From assembly GCF_000224145.3 (NCBI RefSeq), contig NW_004191387.1, positions 1-64,000 on the forward strand: 64,000 nucleotides of DNA. Direction: 5' to 3'. The notes beneath the pieces were generated by a model, which searched no databases, was not told where the DNA came from, and saw only the letters and a program-made list of their open reading frames with translations. The number at the start of each line of letters is the position of its first letter. The stretch's first letter is position 1. The position numbers and the translations under genes are program-made. This document shows, one piece after another, positions 10,049-22,826 of this stretch. This DNA is from Ciona intestinalis (lineage: Eukaryota > Chordata > Ascidiacea > Phlebobranchia > Cionidae).

Positions 10049-12391
10049 TTAATTTGCCTCTTCAAAATATGTCTTTGAACCATCCACACTTGGTTTGATC
10101 TGAAAGAAATATTACATGAAAAGTTGTAGCGGAATAATCAGTGTTCTGGGGTACGATAGGACATGTTTCAATATAGTAGACAGGGGTAAGATGGGACATG
10201 TTTTAATATAGTGGGCTGTGGTGAGACGGGGCATGTTTTTATTCTTTCAAATTCAAAGAATTAAGAGAGTTGTTAAATGAAACAGAACACCCCTGTTATA
10301 ACAACTGTCGTTGCCCCGCCATTCGAGGATAAATAAGTTACATACGTGGTAACTTGTAAGTGAGCACGAGGTGTATGAAACAGAACATCCATGTTATAAC
10401 AACTGTCGTTGCCCCGCCATGCGAGGGTAAATAAGTTACATTCATTCAACAATTCATACACTCGACTCCCATACACCTACGTACTTACAGTTTTTGATCC
10501 TGGTGTCCAACTAGCAGGGCACACCTCCCCATGTTTGTCAACAAACTGGAAAGCTTGAACCAACCTCAAAACTTCATCAACGGACCTTCCAACAGGCAAA
10601 TCATTAACACTCGCGTGCCTTATGGTCCCGGATGGATCAATTATGAACAACCCTCTGTAAGAAATGAATGGGATTTTTTTTAAAATTAAATTTAATTAAA
10701 AAAGCCCAAATTTAAGTGGTAAATTTGAAAAGTCCTTTTTGTACAAAACTAAATAAAAATACTTTAAAATTAAGTTAAATCAAAGGAGTTTTGTATAGTT
10801 TATATAGAGGAAAAATCACTTTACTAAGTAATTTTAACTTTTATTAATGATAATAACTTTTTGTTGGTTTGGTCAAAAAAAGGTTCTACAGGGCAGCATG
10901 CTATGGTACCTGAGAATTAGACCAGAGTTGGTTCATTATCCCAACACCTACAACCCATTAGTGACCACTGGTTTGGAGCATTTATCGTCAAGTGTCTTGC
11001 CCAAATAAATTAACCCTATTTAGTATCAGTGTCTGGGATCGAACCCGGTACCCTTTGGTTACAGCACAAACACCTAACCACTAAGCCACGATGCCAAAAC
11101 CATGGCCGATACACACACATACAAACAATACACAAACCTCAATGCGATCCCAGCATTCTCCAGCAACACACCATAATCTCTTGATATATTTTTAGTGAGA
11201 TCGGAAAGCAGGGGTATTTTCATTTCTCCAAGTCCCCCTTGTTTTCTAGGTGTATTTATCCACGCAAGATGGCTGAAGTGAGAGTCAACTGAGGCTCCTA
11301 CAACCACTGTGTCAAGTTTTTCAAACTCTGGACTTTTGTCGCTGAATGAGATGATTTCAGTGGGGCAAACAAAAGTGCTGGAAAAAGCTTGAGTTAGATC
11401 TAATCGTCAAAACTACAAACAAACTATTACAATAATGTTTGCCACATACAGATTGGCAAGTTTTGGTGCAAACATATAACTTTACTTATTTTATGATAAC
11501 TGCCATCTTGCACAGCCTATTAGTGACTAATGCTGGCAACATCGGGCATCGAACCCGTACCCTCTGGTTACAAAATAAGTATTTTTATTCTAATACCTGT
11601 ACAGCGGCACTGTTGTGTTATTTCATATAAATGGCACCAGTATGCTATTACTATAAAATAACATATATATATACTTTAACTCAGAGTTGAACGTTACCAA
11701 GAGGATAGGAAAATGTTTGACACGAAAAATTACTATGAAAATTCGTTTTAATTGTTTCAATATGTAGTAAACAATTACACAGGTTTTGCGCGTTTTATAA
11801 ACCATTTGCAATTACGCGCCAACAAGTTGAGACAATTCAGGCTGAAAGTTTACTCACAAATCAAGAGGATAAAAGAAGAGAACTAAATATTTCCCCTTGT
11901 AATCTTCGAGTGATATTTCCTTGAATTTTCCTTCTACCACTGACATACCTTTGAATGGTGGAGCAGGCTGTGTTACCTGGGCAACCATGGATCTGCATGA
12001 TGTTGAAATACTGGCTGAGTTTGGATTCCATTTTGAGATCCATGGGTTAAGACTGGACTGCAATGTCTGTAATTTATGGTTAATTAAGAAAAAACAGGCA
12101 AAAAGGACATTACAAATATAAATTTGGCACTAAGGAAGAATCCTCCCGTACATAGCAGAATAGGCTGGTGGAAAGTGTTAGGGGTTGGTGGTTAGCAAAT
12201 AAGGTGGGGGGGGGGATTCTTTACAAGCACCATAAATTTAGTAAAATGTTTAGGCAGATGTATATTATACCAAGGTGTTGTAAAGTTAGTAAACGATTTT
12301 ATAAAGGTTTTTCAAAAAAAACTTAAATTACATCTTTTCAATCACTTACATGTGTCCGTCGAAACCCGTGTACCAATCTATTAATAAACAT
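10049..12391 (-). CDS. PRDX3: PRDX3-type mitochondrial 2-Cys peroxiredoxin
   Basis: This thiol peroxidase reduces H2O2 and organic peroxides in the mitochondrial matrix and is recycled by thioredoxin 2. Five exons (12391-12350, 12066-11858, 11377-11138, 10654-10489, 10099-10049) join in phase and give 235 residues. Exon 1 encodes [14 protein letters not shown], an Arg-rich, acid-free start typical of a mitochondrial presequence. The mature part follows the PRDX3 line: [19 protein letters not shown], peroxidatic Cys88 in [33 protein letters not shown], resolving Cys209 in [13 protein letters not shown], and a C-terminal YF (KTYFEEAN). GGLG plus YF marks the type that is easily over-oxidised. 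The cytosolic PRDX1/2 and secretory PRDX4 alternatives fit less well because of the presequence and the IKPS tail. It is divergent from TRAF6. Confidence 0.93.
10158..10450 (+). repeat. MITE end fragments followed by two 98-bp SINE modules (PRDX3 intron 4)
   Basis: Two partial MITE left ends lie at 10158-10240 (GGGGTAAGATGGGACATG, GGTGAGACGGGGCATG). About two SINE tail modules follow at 10268-10450, ending in ACATTCATTCAAC. The exon 4 donor is at 10488, directly next to the module. Confidence 0.7.
10905..11096 (-). mobile_element. tRNA-derived SINE, head and central part (PRDX3 intron 3)
   Basis: Read on the minus strand it begins with a tRNA-like head: GGCTTAGTGGTTAGGTG (A-box region) and the intact B box GGTTCGATCCC. 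The shared central motif (GGGCAAGACACTT in related copies) and GGTCACTAATGGGTTG follow. The tail module is absent. The head is closer to a tRNA than that of the 57568 copy. Confidence 0.75.
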
Positions 12392-12419
12392 GATGTAATA
12401 ACTATTTGTATATTCTAAT

Positions 12420-13271
12420 TAACAGAAGTCAAAACATTACAGAAAGAAATTTTGTTAGAATATAGAAAAGTGAATTTTCTTCGTTTCGTGTTGTTACTGC
12501 GCATGTATGACTGCGCACTTGCGCTCTTGAGCACATAACATTGCACCACGCGCACACACAAGTTGCGCAGTGCGCACACCCAGAATTGCACACGTATAAT
12601 AAGCATATGTAATATTTATGGTTTCCAACGCATGCTCATATGAAGCAATTTGTATAAATAAAGTTTTTTTGTACAGTTTCCCCATACATATATAGTTGTT
12701 GGTTAACTTAAAAAAAGCGGTAAAAATAAATACAACTCAGTCAATTACTTGTAACACGACGCATTTTAGGCAATTCTCCAAACCAGGTAGAAAAAAAAAC
12801 AAATCTAAAACGGTAGCTTATACCAAAGTCACCCGATTCGCCCCGTTGTTGGTTTACTTTGATAAAATGTCGAGCAACTTATTTGGGAAATGTAAAAATC
12901 CAGTATAACCCTCGGGAATTCCCCTGATTATAGTAGCAGATTGAGCCAAAGGTTTCTTATTAAATAATCGTCGCATAATATTTCCGGCAACGCATCGGGC
13001 AAGTGGGCGCAGTGAGTGTGGTACAGACGAAAAGCTCTAGCAGTTTTGAGATTTTAAATGGCTGCAGTCTTAAGCTTTGCTTTTAATTTATGTTTAATAT
13101 TTAGGTCACTGTAAAAAGGTTAATAATCACTTCTGTAAAACACGACCTAACTAAATCAATCTAACTGCTTCAAACCCAATGTTCATTTAGCTATTAGTGT
13201 TAATACTTAGTAAAAGCATGATAAAAATATAAACCCTTGATAGTTACTGACATTTAAAGTAAAACTGAATA
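12420..13271. promoter_or_regulatory. Bidirectional upstream region of PRDX3 and TRAF6
   Basis: The start codons of two divergent genes are 880 bp apart. On the PRDX3 side a CG-rich patch at 12494-12577 holds several NRF1-like words (TACTGCGCATGT, CTGCGCACTTGCGC, GTTGCGCAGTGCGCAC). No TATA box is obvious. The rest is AT-rich and repeat-poor. Confidence 0.55.
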
Positions 13272-16200
13272 ATGTTGAAGACAACCCATTTGGAAAACTC
13301 GATGGACAACAATCTTACAACCACCGTTGATGCTGTGAATGGAATAAACGATGAAACAGTTGGTAAGACATTCTTTAAATTACAATACAGCCAATGTGGA
13401 TTTTTAAATGTTACCACAATTAATTATACATTAAAAATTTTTGGATGAAAAATTATCAAGGGCCAAACTTTTTTACGGAGTATTAAAATACTTTCTTAAC
13501 AGTTTTGGTGGTTATAATAATTTGCCACAAAACAAATACTTATGTATTTATAAATATACATATATGTAGACCCGATATGTGTAATTTTGAAAGGCAAACC
13601 CTGGAATTTTGTGCTTGTTAATCAAAATATAAACATTACAACCAATAAGTTAGACTTGTTTCACAAAGGAACTTAAGTCTATAATCTTATTGACAACTTC
13701 AGCAATCGTTTTCCCGCCACGCGAGAATAAACCAATTTTCATTCATTAATAAGCAGAATTTAATTCTTAGCTCCCTAATAAAAACTCAAGGGGGTTAATC
13801 CACCAGTTAAAAACTATTATTAAACTTTCAATACATGCAGGATATGATTATGAATTCATCCCATCTTTGGACAACAAGTATATGTGCCCTATCTGTTTGT
13901 TGGCATTACGTGATCCTGTTCAAACAGAATGTGGGCATAGATTTTGCCATCTGTGTATATTACGCTGTATCAGGTAAAATCTATTTATTTTGATATCAAC
14001 ACTTTTTAAACCTTTAGTGTGTCTAATATTTCTCTTTACTGTTACTTCTTCTATTTCTATTCATTGTTTTATCACCAACAAGTTACATAAGTGGTAACTT
14101 GTAAGCTGGCACAAGGTGTATGAAACAGAACATAACTACTGTCGTTTTGTTATAACTACTGTCGTTTTTTGGCCACATGAGGATAAATTAGCTACATTCA
14201 TTGCATTAAAAGGGAAATGGAGTCAGTTTATATATTTAATGAACATGTAGTCCTTTCCATCTTATGACATTGTATTATGTAACGGTCACGCCTTTGAATA
14301 GGTTTTTGACTTCTGTTTTATCCATAAGCGTGTTATAACGACTGTGGCTTTACCGATACTTCTACCGATAAACTACCCATTTTTACGCTGTTTGCCTGTT
14401 GTATATTACTCTGACCTTCGTTACCGTAACCGGAGAAACAAAATAAAGTCATTTCTATTTCTAACAATGTTTTTATTTTATAGAAGCAAAGCCAGTTGCC
14501 CAGTTGACCAAATAACATTGTTTTCCAACCAACTTTTCCAAGATCGCTCAGCTCACAGGGAGGTTTTGGACTTGAAAGCAAAATGTCCCAACATTGGATG
14601 TGATTTGGTTGTGGAATTGCGCAATATTAAGGTGCATTGGTTTTGTTGTTACTTTGTTTTTGTTGGAATAATTAATTTACTCTGAAAAATTGACCCTAAA
14701 AGTTAAATATTAAGAAAAGCTGCTTTGACTGCAAAAAGTGCCTGTTGTGGGTTTGTTTGAGAGGTTACTGTTGTGCAAGAAGTTAGAAATAATCTTGTGG
14801 GCTGGACTAACAAGAACAGCTCGAAAAGGCTGCCCCTTTTACTATGGAAGCTTTGTGGCAGCTTTAATTTCCAGCCTCCCATAATTTTTAAGCCCTTTAA
14901 TGTTCATTTATTTAACTTGTATTTTTTGGTGTAGAACCACATAGCAAAGTGCCCACATAGGAGAACACCATGCAAGAATGGCTGTGGGTTGGAGTTGTTA
15001 GAACAAGACTTGGTGCACCATGAGACAAGCCAGTGTCCAAATAGACCTGTGACTTGCCCAACATGCCAACAGGAATATGCTTTCTCTGCAGAAAAGGTGA
15101 GAAAATGATTTTATTGTTGTTTTAACCAGCAGTTGTTGAATGGGTCGTAGCACCTAGATAACAGGCCAACTATGTTAGTGTAATGGACCAACTCTGGCCT
15201 AAATCTTGTCTCCCATGGTGGGCCACACTCACCCATACCTTACCCATATAGAATAGAATGTGCATATACAATGTTGGGATAATGGGCCAACTCTGGTTTA
15301 AATCCGAGGTCCTATGACGTGCCTGGCTGTAGGACCTCACCCATATAGAATGTGCATATACAATGTTGGGATAATAGGCCAACCCTGGCCTATGTCCCAG
15401 GATCCATTTTGTAGGACCTCACCCATATAGAATATATCTGTAAAAGTTTAAACTGTGAACGTTGTGTCAAAATACATATGGTGTGAAACATGACACTCGT
15501 GTTATAACTCTGAGTTGCAACGCGTAGATAAATGATTGATAACAGGCAGAGTTGAATTAGGCGTTAGCAAGGCATAATTTGCATATTAATTACAGCTATA
15601 CAACACCCCATATGTGTAACGTTATCTGTATTTTAATTTAACAATAGAATCTAGACAGCATAGAAAATCAAACGTTGAATGCATACAAATCCTGCAAACC
15701 AAATGCTAAGAGCATTTAAATGCTAGACATTAATATTTAATCGTCGTGCCTTTAAATCACTTAAGAGTTGAAACACTCCCAGTTTTTGTAGGAAATTAAT
15801 ATTGACTCAACACACAATTAAAGCACAAATTTATAAAATTTTTTTTTTTAAATGTTTCGATATGTTAATTGTAGACATATGTGCTGAATCTGGAATGAAA
15901 AATTTATATATAGTTATTTATAAAACCTGTGTTTAACAATTTGAATATCAAACACGTCAGAAATACTTTGAAACTTGACTAAGTAGGACAGCTCAAAAAG
16001 CTGCCTTTTTTACTTTAGGGAAGCTTTGTGGCAGCTTTAAATTTAATGTATATTATTAAACCTGTGTCTTTTTATGAAATATCAAACACTTGAATAAATA
16101 AGCTGTAACACTACCATTAACCTATAACCACAACTTAAGTCAGTCTTCTCCACTATAGGAACACGAGGAAGAATGTAAACAATATGAACCTGTGCTATGC

Positions 16201-19200
16201 GAACATTGCAATCATGAAGTTAAAAGATATAAAGTCAGTTCCTACTTCTACAATTAAATAAGTTACTTTTTCTTATTTTGCTAGCTAGATTCTATGATTC
16301 TACATGATGAATTTTGTTTTCATTAATTTACGAATGCAAAGGTTACTCAAAAGCAAATTTACTAAAAAAAATTTTTTTATAAAATTTTGACTTTTTTTTT
16401 CCAGAAACAAAAAGTAGCAACTTTAAAATTTAAAGTTTAATTTAATTAATCAAGGTTCAAAGTTGCTTAGGTTTCACTAATGCATCCTGTTGTATGGCGT
16501 TTAATGTAATGTAGAATAGATAATTATGGTATTTCCACTTTATAATTGTCACTATAATGGTCAATTAAGTTTAAGTAACAGGAAAGGAGTTATAACATAT
16601 GTCAACGGTAATATGACAACCAATTATATAGTGTAGAAAGTTAATGAAATGTCCATTGAATGGCTTTTGTGTCTGTGATTAAACTATATGTACTACAAAG
16701 AGGTAATAAGCCAACTTAGGCCTAAATTCCATGGCGTGACCTCACCAATACAAAATATGTATTTCGATTCCTAAATAGAATTTTTGAACACACTTTTTTT
16801 TAATTACAACAGCACATATGCCTCTTAAATCAAATATATAACGCTAATTGGATGTAACACATTTTATTCAATAAGTGTTAACTTTTTATATTTATAGTAA
16901 TATATATGCCCATTTAACTGTTACTCCCCATTTGTTGTTTTACTGTTAAATAAAAACATAATCAACAAATATTGCATTCATGTGCTAACGTTATCCCACT
17001 TTACCCCACAGTACTATATATTATGTATATATGTATAAACTGTTTATTTACATTGTTATATGTTACAGTTAAAACAACACATGAGCAGTGAATGCCCGCA
17101 AGCTCCAATTAAATGTGTGTTTGATAAAGTAGGATGCCATCAACAGGTATATAATATATATATATGTATATGTTTGTGTGTTAGTATGTATATAATATAT
17201 GGACAACTGTTCAAGCATATGTAATGTACAGTGTACAATCTTAAATATATATATATAAATATATATTATACATTACAGCAAAAATCAAATGTAACGGGTA
17301 AAATGTTAAAAACGTGCAGATCAACCAGATAATGTTTGAAATATATCTCTTATGTTATTAATATAAGAGACTTAGATAAGCATTGGAAACTGTATACGCA
17401 TATGCAGCTTATCAGTCATATTATGCTAATTATTTGTGATTGTTTACACAAAACTAGTAAAGTCATAATACATCGTACAATAACAATTAACTGGTTATAT
17501 GCCAAACAAAGATAAGAACTCAAAATTAACAATTTCTTATCTTTACCTTCAAAACACCCCAACCCCTACAAAAATTACAAAACATATTTTTTATTTATCT
17601 CCTGGATAATAGAAAAAAGATAAGATTAATTAAAACAAGAATTGTAACCAAAAACCGCTTAACTTAATATTGTCTACTTAGAGTTGTCTGTTTCAACTGG
17701 GTGTTGGGTTTAAGTCGCAGTTTTATTCAATATTTTAATCTGCTTTTCATAAGCGTGTTTTATCGACTGTTTTTTTACTGTTAATTTCCTCTGTTCGTTG
17801 TTTTAATAATTTCATTTTCCCGCTATATTTGAAGAGATAAATAAAAAAAAACTGTGTCATTTATAATTATATTTTGCCAGGGTGCTAACTTTCCGGTTAT
17901 GGACATTTTTTTTGAATGTTTTGTAAAACACAGTTTAAAACATTGGTGAAAATATTCGCAGTACCCCCGTCACGACATCAAGACGCATATGGAGAATACA
18001 ACTCAAATTCACCTCCAATATTTACTAAGTTTTATCATGAATTTACAAAAACAAAACGACGAGCTTCAAGAAAGCTTAAAAGTTGCCAAATTAAAACTCG
18101 ACAAAACAACAGCAAAGGAGAATGAATCTTCGGTAACATTTATATGTATTGCATTATTTGGTGGTATCTTTTTTAAAAGATGCTGTTTTTATGTTTTTAT
18201 TAGAAGTAATATTTATTATATTATGTTATGTTATAAGGTTCTCCGCTAATATTTACTTTATACTGTTGGATGTTTATTTATACATGGTGGTTTCATACAC
18301 CTTGTGTTTACGAGTTACCAAGTGTGCAACTTTGTGGGTGATTGTTGTTTTTAATTGTTTTGCTTCAATGTATGGCTGACAATTTAGACAATCTATTGTT
18401 GACAATTGGGTTCTAGCAATCTTTTGGAACTAAAAGTTTGAAAATTTCTGTTTAAAAATGTTTTGCTGCAATTAAATTAATGAACTAAAATAATATTTCA
18501 AACCCTTTAGACCGTTATTGTAAAAGTAAAATCATTTTATTGAATGCTTACAAAAGTTTTGTGAAATGTAGTTTCGGAAGTTGGGTCGGTGAAGTTTTGG
18601 TATTAATTTATGTTTAAAAATTGCTGCAAAAATGTTGAACTAATTTAATAAATATTTACGTAAATAATTTATACTTTCTTCTACCTAGGACGCCACTGTT
18701 TCTGATCGCCTTAGATTTGAATCTGTCAATATTTCCGATGGAAACATTTATTCCCCCAATCATGAAGCTGCTTCAGGTGTGGATTAATAAGTTACCAATT
18801 ATTTGGGAAATATTGAACAATTTCATGTTAAATTTAGCATAAAAAGTCCATTTGTGGATAAAAAATGTAAAATAAAACATCCGAACGTCCATTTTTAAAT
18901 AAAAATTTACTTTTTAAATTATATATCTAGATATATCTAAAACAAACAGTTGAAATTTTGAACAAAAGGTCAAATTTGGAAAAAAAGTTTTTACCGAAAA
19001 ATTTAAATTTAAAAACCTTGATTTAGAAAACGATGAAATTGATGAAATTGACCGGATCAAAGTTGAGAACAAACGAAGGGAAGAAGCAATGGTTTCGTCA
19101 GCATCGTCGTCCAGTGCTTCATCTCCACTAGTGGGGGCCACAGGGGAACCACTGAACAACCATCTCCATCTAACGATGATGGTGAACAAACAAACAGACC

Positions 19201-21652
19201 AGGACGGGAAAATTGTCAGGTGGGTGGACAAGTTTTGTCCGAGAAAATGTTACCTACAAGTAATTGCGTATACTGGTATTGTATTAGTTTAATTATTAAT
19301 AACTTTGTTGTCGTCTTAGATCTATTACCGCTTTTTCAAATCATATTTTAGCTTGTATTATAAAACCTGTGCTTGGCAATCAAACAAGTCAGAAATACTC
19401 CGAGAGATTGATTAAGTAGGGAAGCTCGAAAAAGCTGCGTCTTTTACTTTAAGAAAGCTTTGTGGCAGCTTTAGCTTGTATGAATTTAGATTTATTTAAT
19501 TTGCTTTCTGATTATGTTTGAGTCTGCTCCCATATTTTTTCCAAAAGCTTTAGTTTCCAGCTTTCCTTTAAATTACTTCCACGCTATCTCTATATGCCTG
19601 ATCTTATTTGCATATTTTCTCACACATTTACTACAATAAAGTCCTCGTTATTTGATTATTGTTGATAAGTTTGTAAACTGAAACTACTAAGCTGTATTCC
19701 TGTCAAGGAATGGGGCAAATATTAAGTTTAAGCAAGATATGTCATGGATGGTTACTTTATGTAAGTGGTTGTCTATCGGGATTATCTCTAATGACAGTCG
19801 TTATAACACAGGTGTTCTGTTTCATACACCTTGTGCCCGCTTACAAGTTACCACGTATGTAACTTTGTGGGTGATTGTTTTCCGTATAATAATTTGAACA
19901 ACCCATTAGTGATCACTGGGTTGAAGCAATTGCCGTTAAGTGTCTTGCCCAAGGACACATACGCCCACAATCAGTGGTGCAGCCAGGGGGGGGGGGGGGG
20001 CCTTTTAAACCCCCAAAAAAAGTTATTTAAAAAAATTTTTTTTTAAATGTTTTTGAAAAATTTTTTGATTAAAACACCCCCCTTATTTTTTTCTGGCTGG
20101 GTGACTGCCCACAATAGTAGCAGCACCAAGCTTTAAACCCAGTATCCTTAGGTTAGCAATCTAACCACAGTACCACAACCCCAACCCTTTATCTTTCTAA
20201 TTCATCGCCAGACTTGACCACCACGTGCGTGAACTGATGGCGAAGATGGAAACGCAAATATTACAAATCAAAGATATTCAAAACAGACTGACTGGGATGG
20301 AACAAAGGATTGATAACCAGGAGTTGAGGTATGAATGAGCAGTGTATACAGTATATACTGTATGTATATACTGTATGTATATACTGTATATGTATGTATA
20401 TATATATATATGCATATATATGTGTGTATATATATGTGTATATATGTGTATGTGTTGTATATATATGATTACATACAATATTTAAAGTTAGGCTAGAAAG
20501 TTAAGAGCCCGGAAGTGTTTTGCGAATATTTGAATAAAAAATACATAATTTGAACCCGGTATTAACATTTCATTTAGTGTGGTACTCAATTATATATTAC
20601 AGATATATAGGTCTATGTATATATAATATATGTATGTTTTATAGGCTTTTATATATATGCATATGTATGTATATTATATATTACAGATGTTGCAATGGAT
20701 TATATTATTGGAAAATTAAAGATTACGCACAATTACGCAGAGCAGCGTGTCTCGGTGAAATGCCGGTCTTACACAGGTATGTGAACTTTATAATTAATTT
20801 GGGAACTGCTTTATAAGAAAACAACATTGGCATAAAGCTTATTGGAAAATAACTGTTCAAAGTTTGTTTTTTTTAGCTTTAAAAGATTTTGTTTTTAAAC
20901 TAAAACACACCAAATATTTTAATTATTATTACCAATTTATTTTTGGTATTAACAAAAAATCTTTTAAAGTTTATGTGTTGTTTTAAACATTTGTTTTTTG
21001 TTGTTTATTTAAACTTAAACGCACGACCACTCCAGCCCAGGTTTCTACACAAGTCCCCAAGGTTATAGGATGTGTATCCGTGCCAACCTTGATGGGGTGG
21101 AAAGCGCACAAGGAACCCATCTTTCCTTATTTGTTCATCTCATGAAAGGAGATTTTGATGATGTGTTACCTTGGCCTTTCTGTGGTTCAATCACACTCAC
21201 TGTTATAAACCAGGTAATGAGGTTTTTGATTTTAACAAAACAGATTGATTAAATGAATGTAACTTATTCATCCTTGCATGGCGTGGCAACAACAGTCGTT
21301 ATTTTACAGGTGTTACTTTACTTTACAAATCAAACGCTTATTACTTCGTTACTGGTTTTTTTAAATTAAATAAAACGTTTTTCCAGAAAGACACGCATTA
21401 CTACAGCGTTTCTAAATAACAAAATACATTTTCCAGAAAGAGTTGCCATCACAGCGGGCGCACGTGTCTGAAATGTTGGAATCGCGAGCCAACTTAATGG
21501 CTTTCCAGCGTCCTATAACTGAGCGCAACCAGAAGGGATACGGCTACATAGACTTCTTACCACTCAATTTAATCGAAACTGAAGGATTTATTAAATCAGA
21601 CACGCTTGTTATAAAAGCTCAGGTCCACGTTTATGAACTTTCTCTTCAATAA
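13272..21652 (+). CDS. TRAF6: TRAF6, RING/zinc-finger/MATH signalling adaptor
   Basis: TRAF6 is a K63-type ubiquitin ligase and adaptor downstream of IL-1R/Toll-type and CD40-type receptors. Thirteen exons close in phase and give 579 residues: 13272-13362, 13841-13973, 14484-14631, 14935-15096, 16159-16233, 17069-17146, 17962-18132, 18689-18776, 19027-19219, 20212-20328, 20687-20776, 21036-21213 and 21437-21652. Domains in order: RING ([20 protein letters not shown] to SCPVDQ), four TRAF zinc fingers (exons 3-6; for example [29 protein letters not shown]), coiled coil (exon 7, [12 protein letters not shown]), a Ser-rich linker (exons 8-9, [10 protein letters not shown]), a second coil ([10 protein letters not shown], close to human RELTAKMETQ) and the MATH domain ([43 protein letters not shown]). 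The tail is much shorter than in human and the linker longer. The poly(A) signal AATAAA overlaps the stop codon. Confidence 0.95.
14075..14200 (+). repeat. Degraded SINE tail module in TRAF6 intron 2
   Basis: The words GTGGTAACTTGTAAGCTGGC, AAGGTGTATGAAACAGAACA and GAGGATAAATTAGCTACATT are clear. An internal stretch (ATAACTACTGTCGTTTTG) is duplicated. Confidence 0.75.
15125..15440 (+). repeat. Tandem dispersed repeat of the GATAATGGGCCAACTCTGG family (TRAF6 intron 4)
   Basis: Three imperfect units contain TAATGGGCCAACTCTGG, AATCCGAGGTCCTATG and CACCCATATAGAATGTGCAT. Other copies: 26545-26700 (SLC35C2 intron), 27310-27385, 44755-44870, and fragments at 16695-16760, 25010-25075 and 63356-63395. 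There is no tRNA-like head and no inverted ends, so the class is uncertain. Confidence 0.65.
18280..18620. repeat. SINE fragment (minus) next to a hAT-like fragment (TRAF6 intron 7)
   Basis: 18280-18420 carries reversed SINE words (TTTGTGGGTGATTGTTG, TATGGCTGACAATTTAGACA). 18505-18615 carries the hAT-like internal segment (ATCATTTTATTGAATGCTTA, GTAGTTTCGGAAGTTGGGTC). Confidence 0.6.
19795..20195 (-). mobile_element. Full tRNA-SINE interrupted by a small DNA transposon (TRAF6 intron 9)
   Basis: Read on the minus strand the SINE runs from the tRNA-like head (near 20195-20120) through the central motif (GTGTCCTTGGGCAAGACACT) to the tail module (near 19795). A 136-bp element at 19972-20107 is inserted within the central part. 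Confidence 0.8.
19972..20107. mobile_element. 136-bp hAT-like MITE nested in the SINE, with 8-bp target duplication
   Basis: Ends: CAGTGGTGCAGCCAG at the left; the right end, reverse-complemented, reads CAGTCACCCAGCCAG (11 of 15 match). CCCACAAT is present directly on both sides (19964-19971 and 20108-20115), the 8-bp duplication that hAT transposases leave. The inside is a G run, A/T runs and a C run, with no coding capacity. Confidence 0.85.
20335..20690. repeat. TA/TG microsatellites around TRAF6 intron 10
   Basis: Two blocks of TATA/TGTA repeats (20345-20470 and 20590-20690) flank an ordinary AT-rich stretch. The second block runs up to the acceptor of exon 11 (AG at 20685-20686). Confidence 0.85.
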
Positions 21653-22390
21653 AACTAAAACTTGCAAAATTTTATTTTTATCTGAATTTTATTTTTTATT
21701 TGAGAGAATTATAATTATGTCAGTTTCATTTAAATACATTATCTCCTCCTGTATTTTTGTATGTCTGCCAAAACTTTACAACTTAATAAAACAAACTGTT
21801 AACAAACTTTCGAACTTATGCTGTGCATCTTGAATGTAGACCGGGCTTTATAGTTTTAGTTCAATTATTATTTCACCCATTATCTGGTTGATCTGAACGT
21901 TATCAACATTTCATCCATTACTGTCCTTTGTTGATTGGACCGTTAATGGCGTCTCACCTGTTATATTTCTTTTACTCATTTTCCTGGCCAGATTTTTGAA
22001 CTATTTTTAAACAACCTATAACTATATCATTGTAACGCGTCTACAATAGTGTTTATTTATGTTTATTGTTTTTTCCTCCAGTGTTTAATGTCCACGCAGT
22101 TTCATTCCCGTTACACAATGTAATATACCAGCAAGTATAACCGTGGGCAGAAGTCATGTTGTTATAAATCTATAAATAATATGATGTTTCAATCTGTTTG
22201 TGCATTAAGTTTATTACAAGTTGCCATCTATTGTTGCTTTATTTGTTGTTATCATGCGATTGTACTTTGTTTGTAAAATCTATTTAGGCTCAGTTTTCCA
22301 TCACCACAGTAAACTGGCTTGCCATTTAAAAATACCAACTGTATTTCTGTGCTTTGTTTTGTGATAAATATATACTGATAACCACAATTT

Positions 22391-22826
22391 AGTGCTTCTC
22401 AACCCCTCGGTCACCATTTGATTTGGGTGGGTCGCCTACTACAGTGGATCACAAACCCTTTTAAATGTTTTTGTAAAATTTAAACCAATTTATTGAATGC
22501 ATACAAAAGTTATCTAAAATGTAGTTTCGGAAATTATTGTTAAATCACATTCCCAAACTTTCTGCTCACACCTGTTTTATCCTCCTATAATTTTCTGAGC
22601 TCTTCACGGTTAATAGTATAATACATAAAGTACTTTGAGTAAAATTGGTAAACTCTCGGCGACTCCTGAAGTTTGTTCTGCTGGTTTTTTGGCTAAATCG
22701 TTATTCATATTGTATGCTTACGAAAAAATGTTTGAAATCTACTTTAAAAATTTCCATTGCCAAAGCTTTGCTATTAATTTACGGATAATACTTGGGTCTT
22801 TGCAGAAGGTTGAGAAGCACTTAATA
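22391..22826 (+). mobile_element. hAT-like non-autonomous element with 14-bp perfect inverted ends
   Basis: It begins AGTGCTTCTCAACC and ends GGTTGAGAAGCACT, exact complements. The left part holds the family word GGGTCGCCTACTACAGTGG. The middle is extended compared with the ~218-bp copy at 23692 and repeats part of the internal segment. No clean 8-bp target duplication is visible. Confidence 0.75.

Noticed and set aside
9886-10089. Minus-strand 67-codon frame
   Set aside because: It overlaps the PRDX3 last exon and 3' UTR in another frame.
20278-20478. Minus-strand frame rich in I, Y, H and T
   Set aside because: It is a translation of a TA/TG microsatellite.
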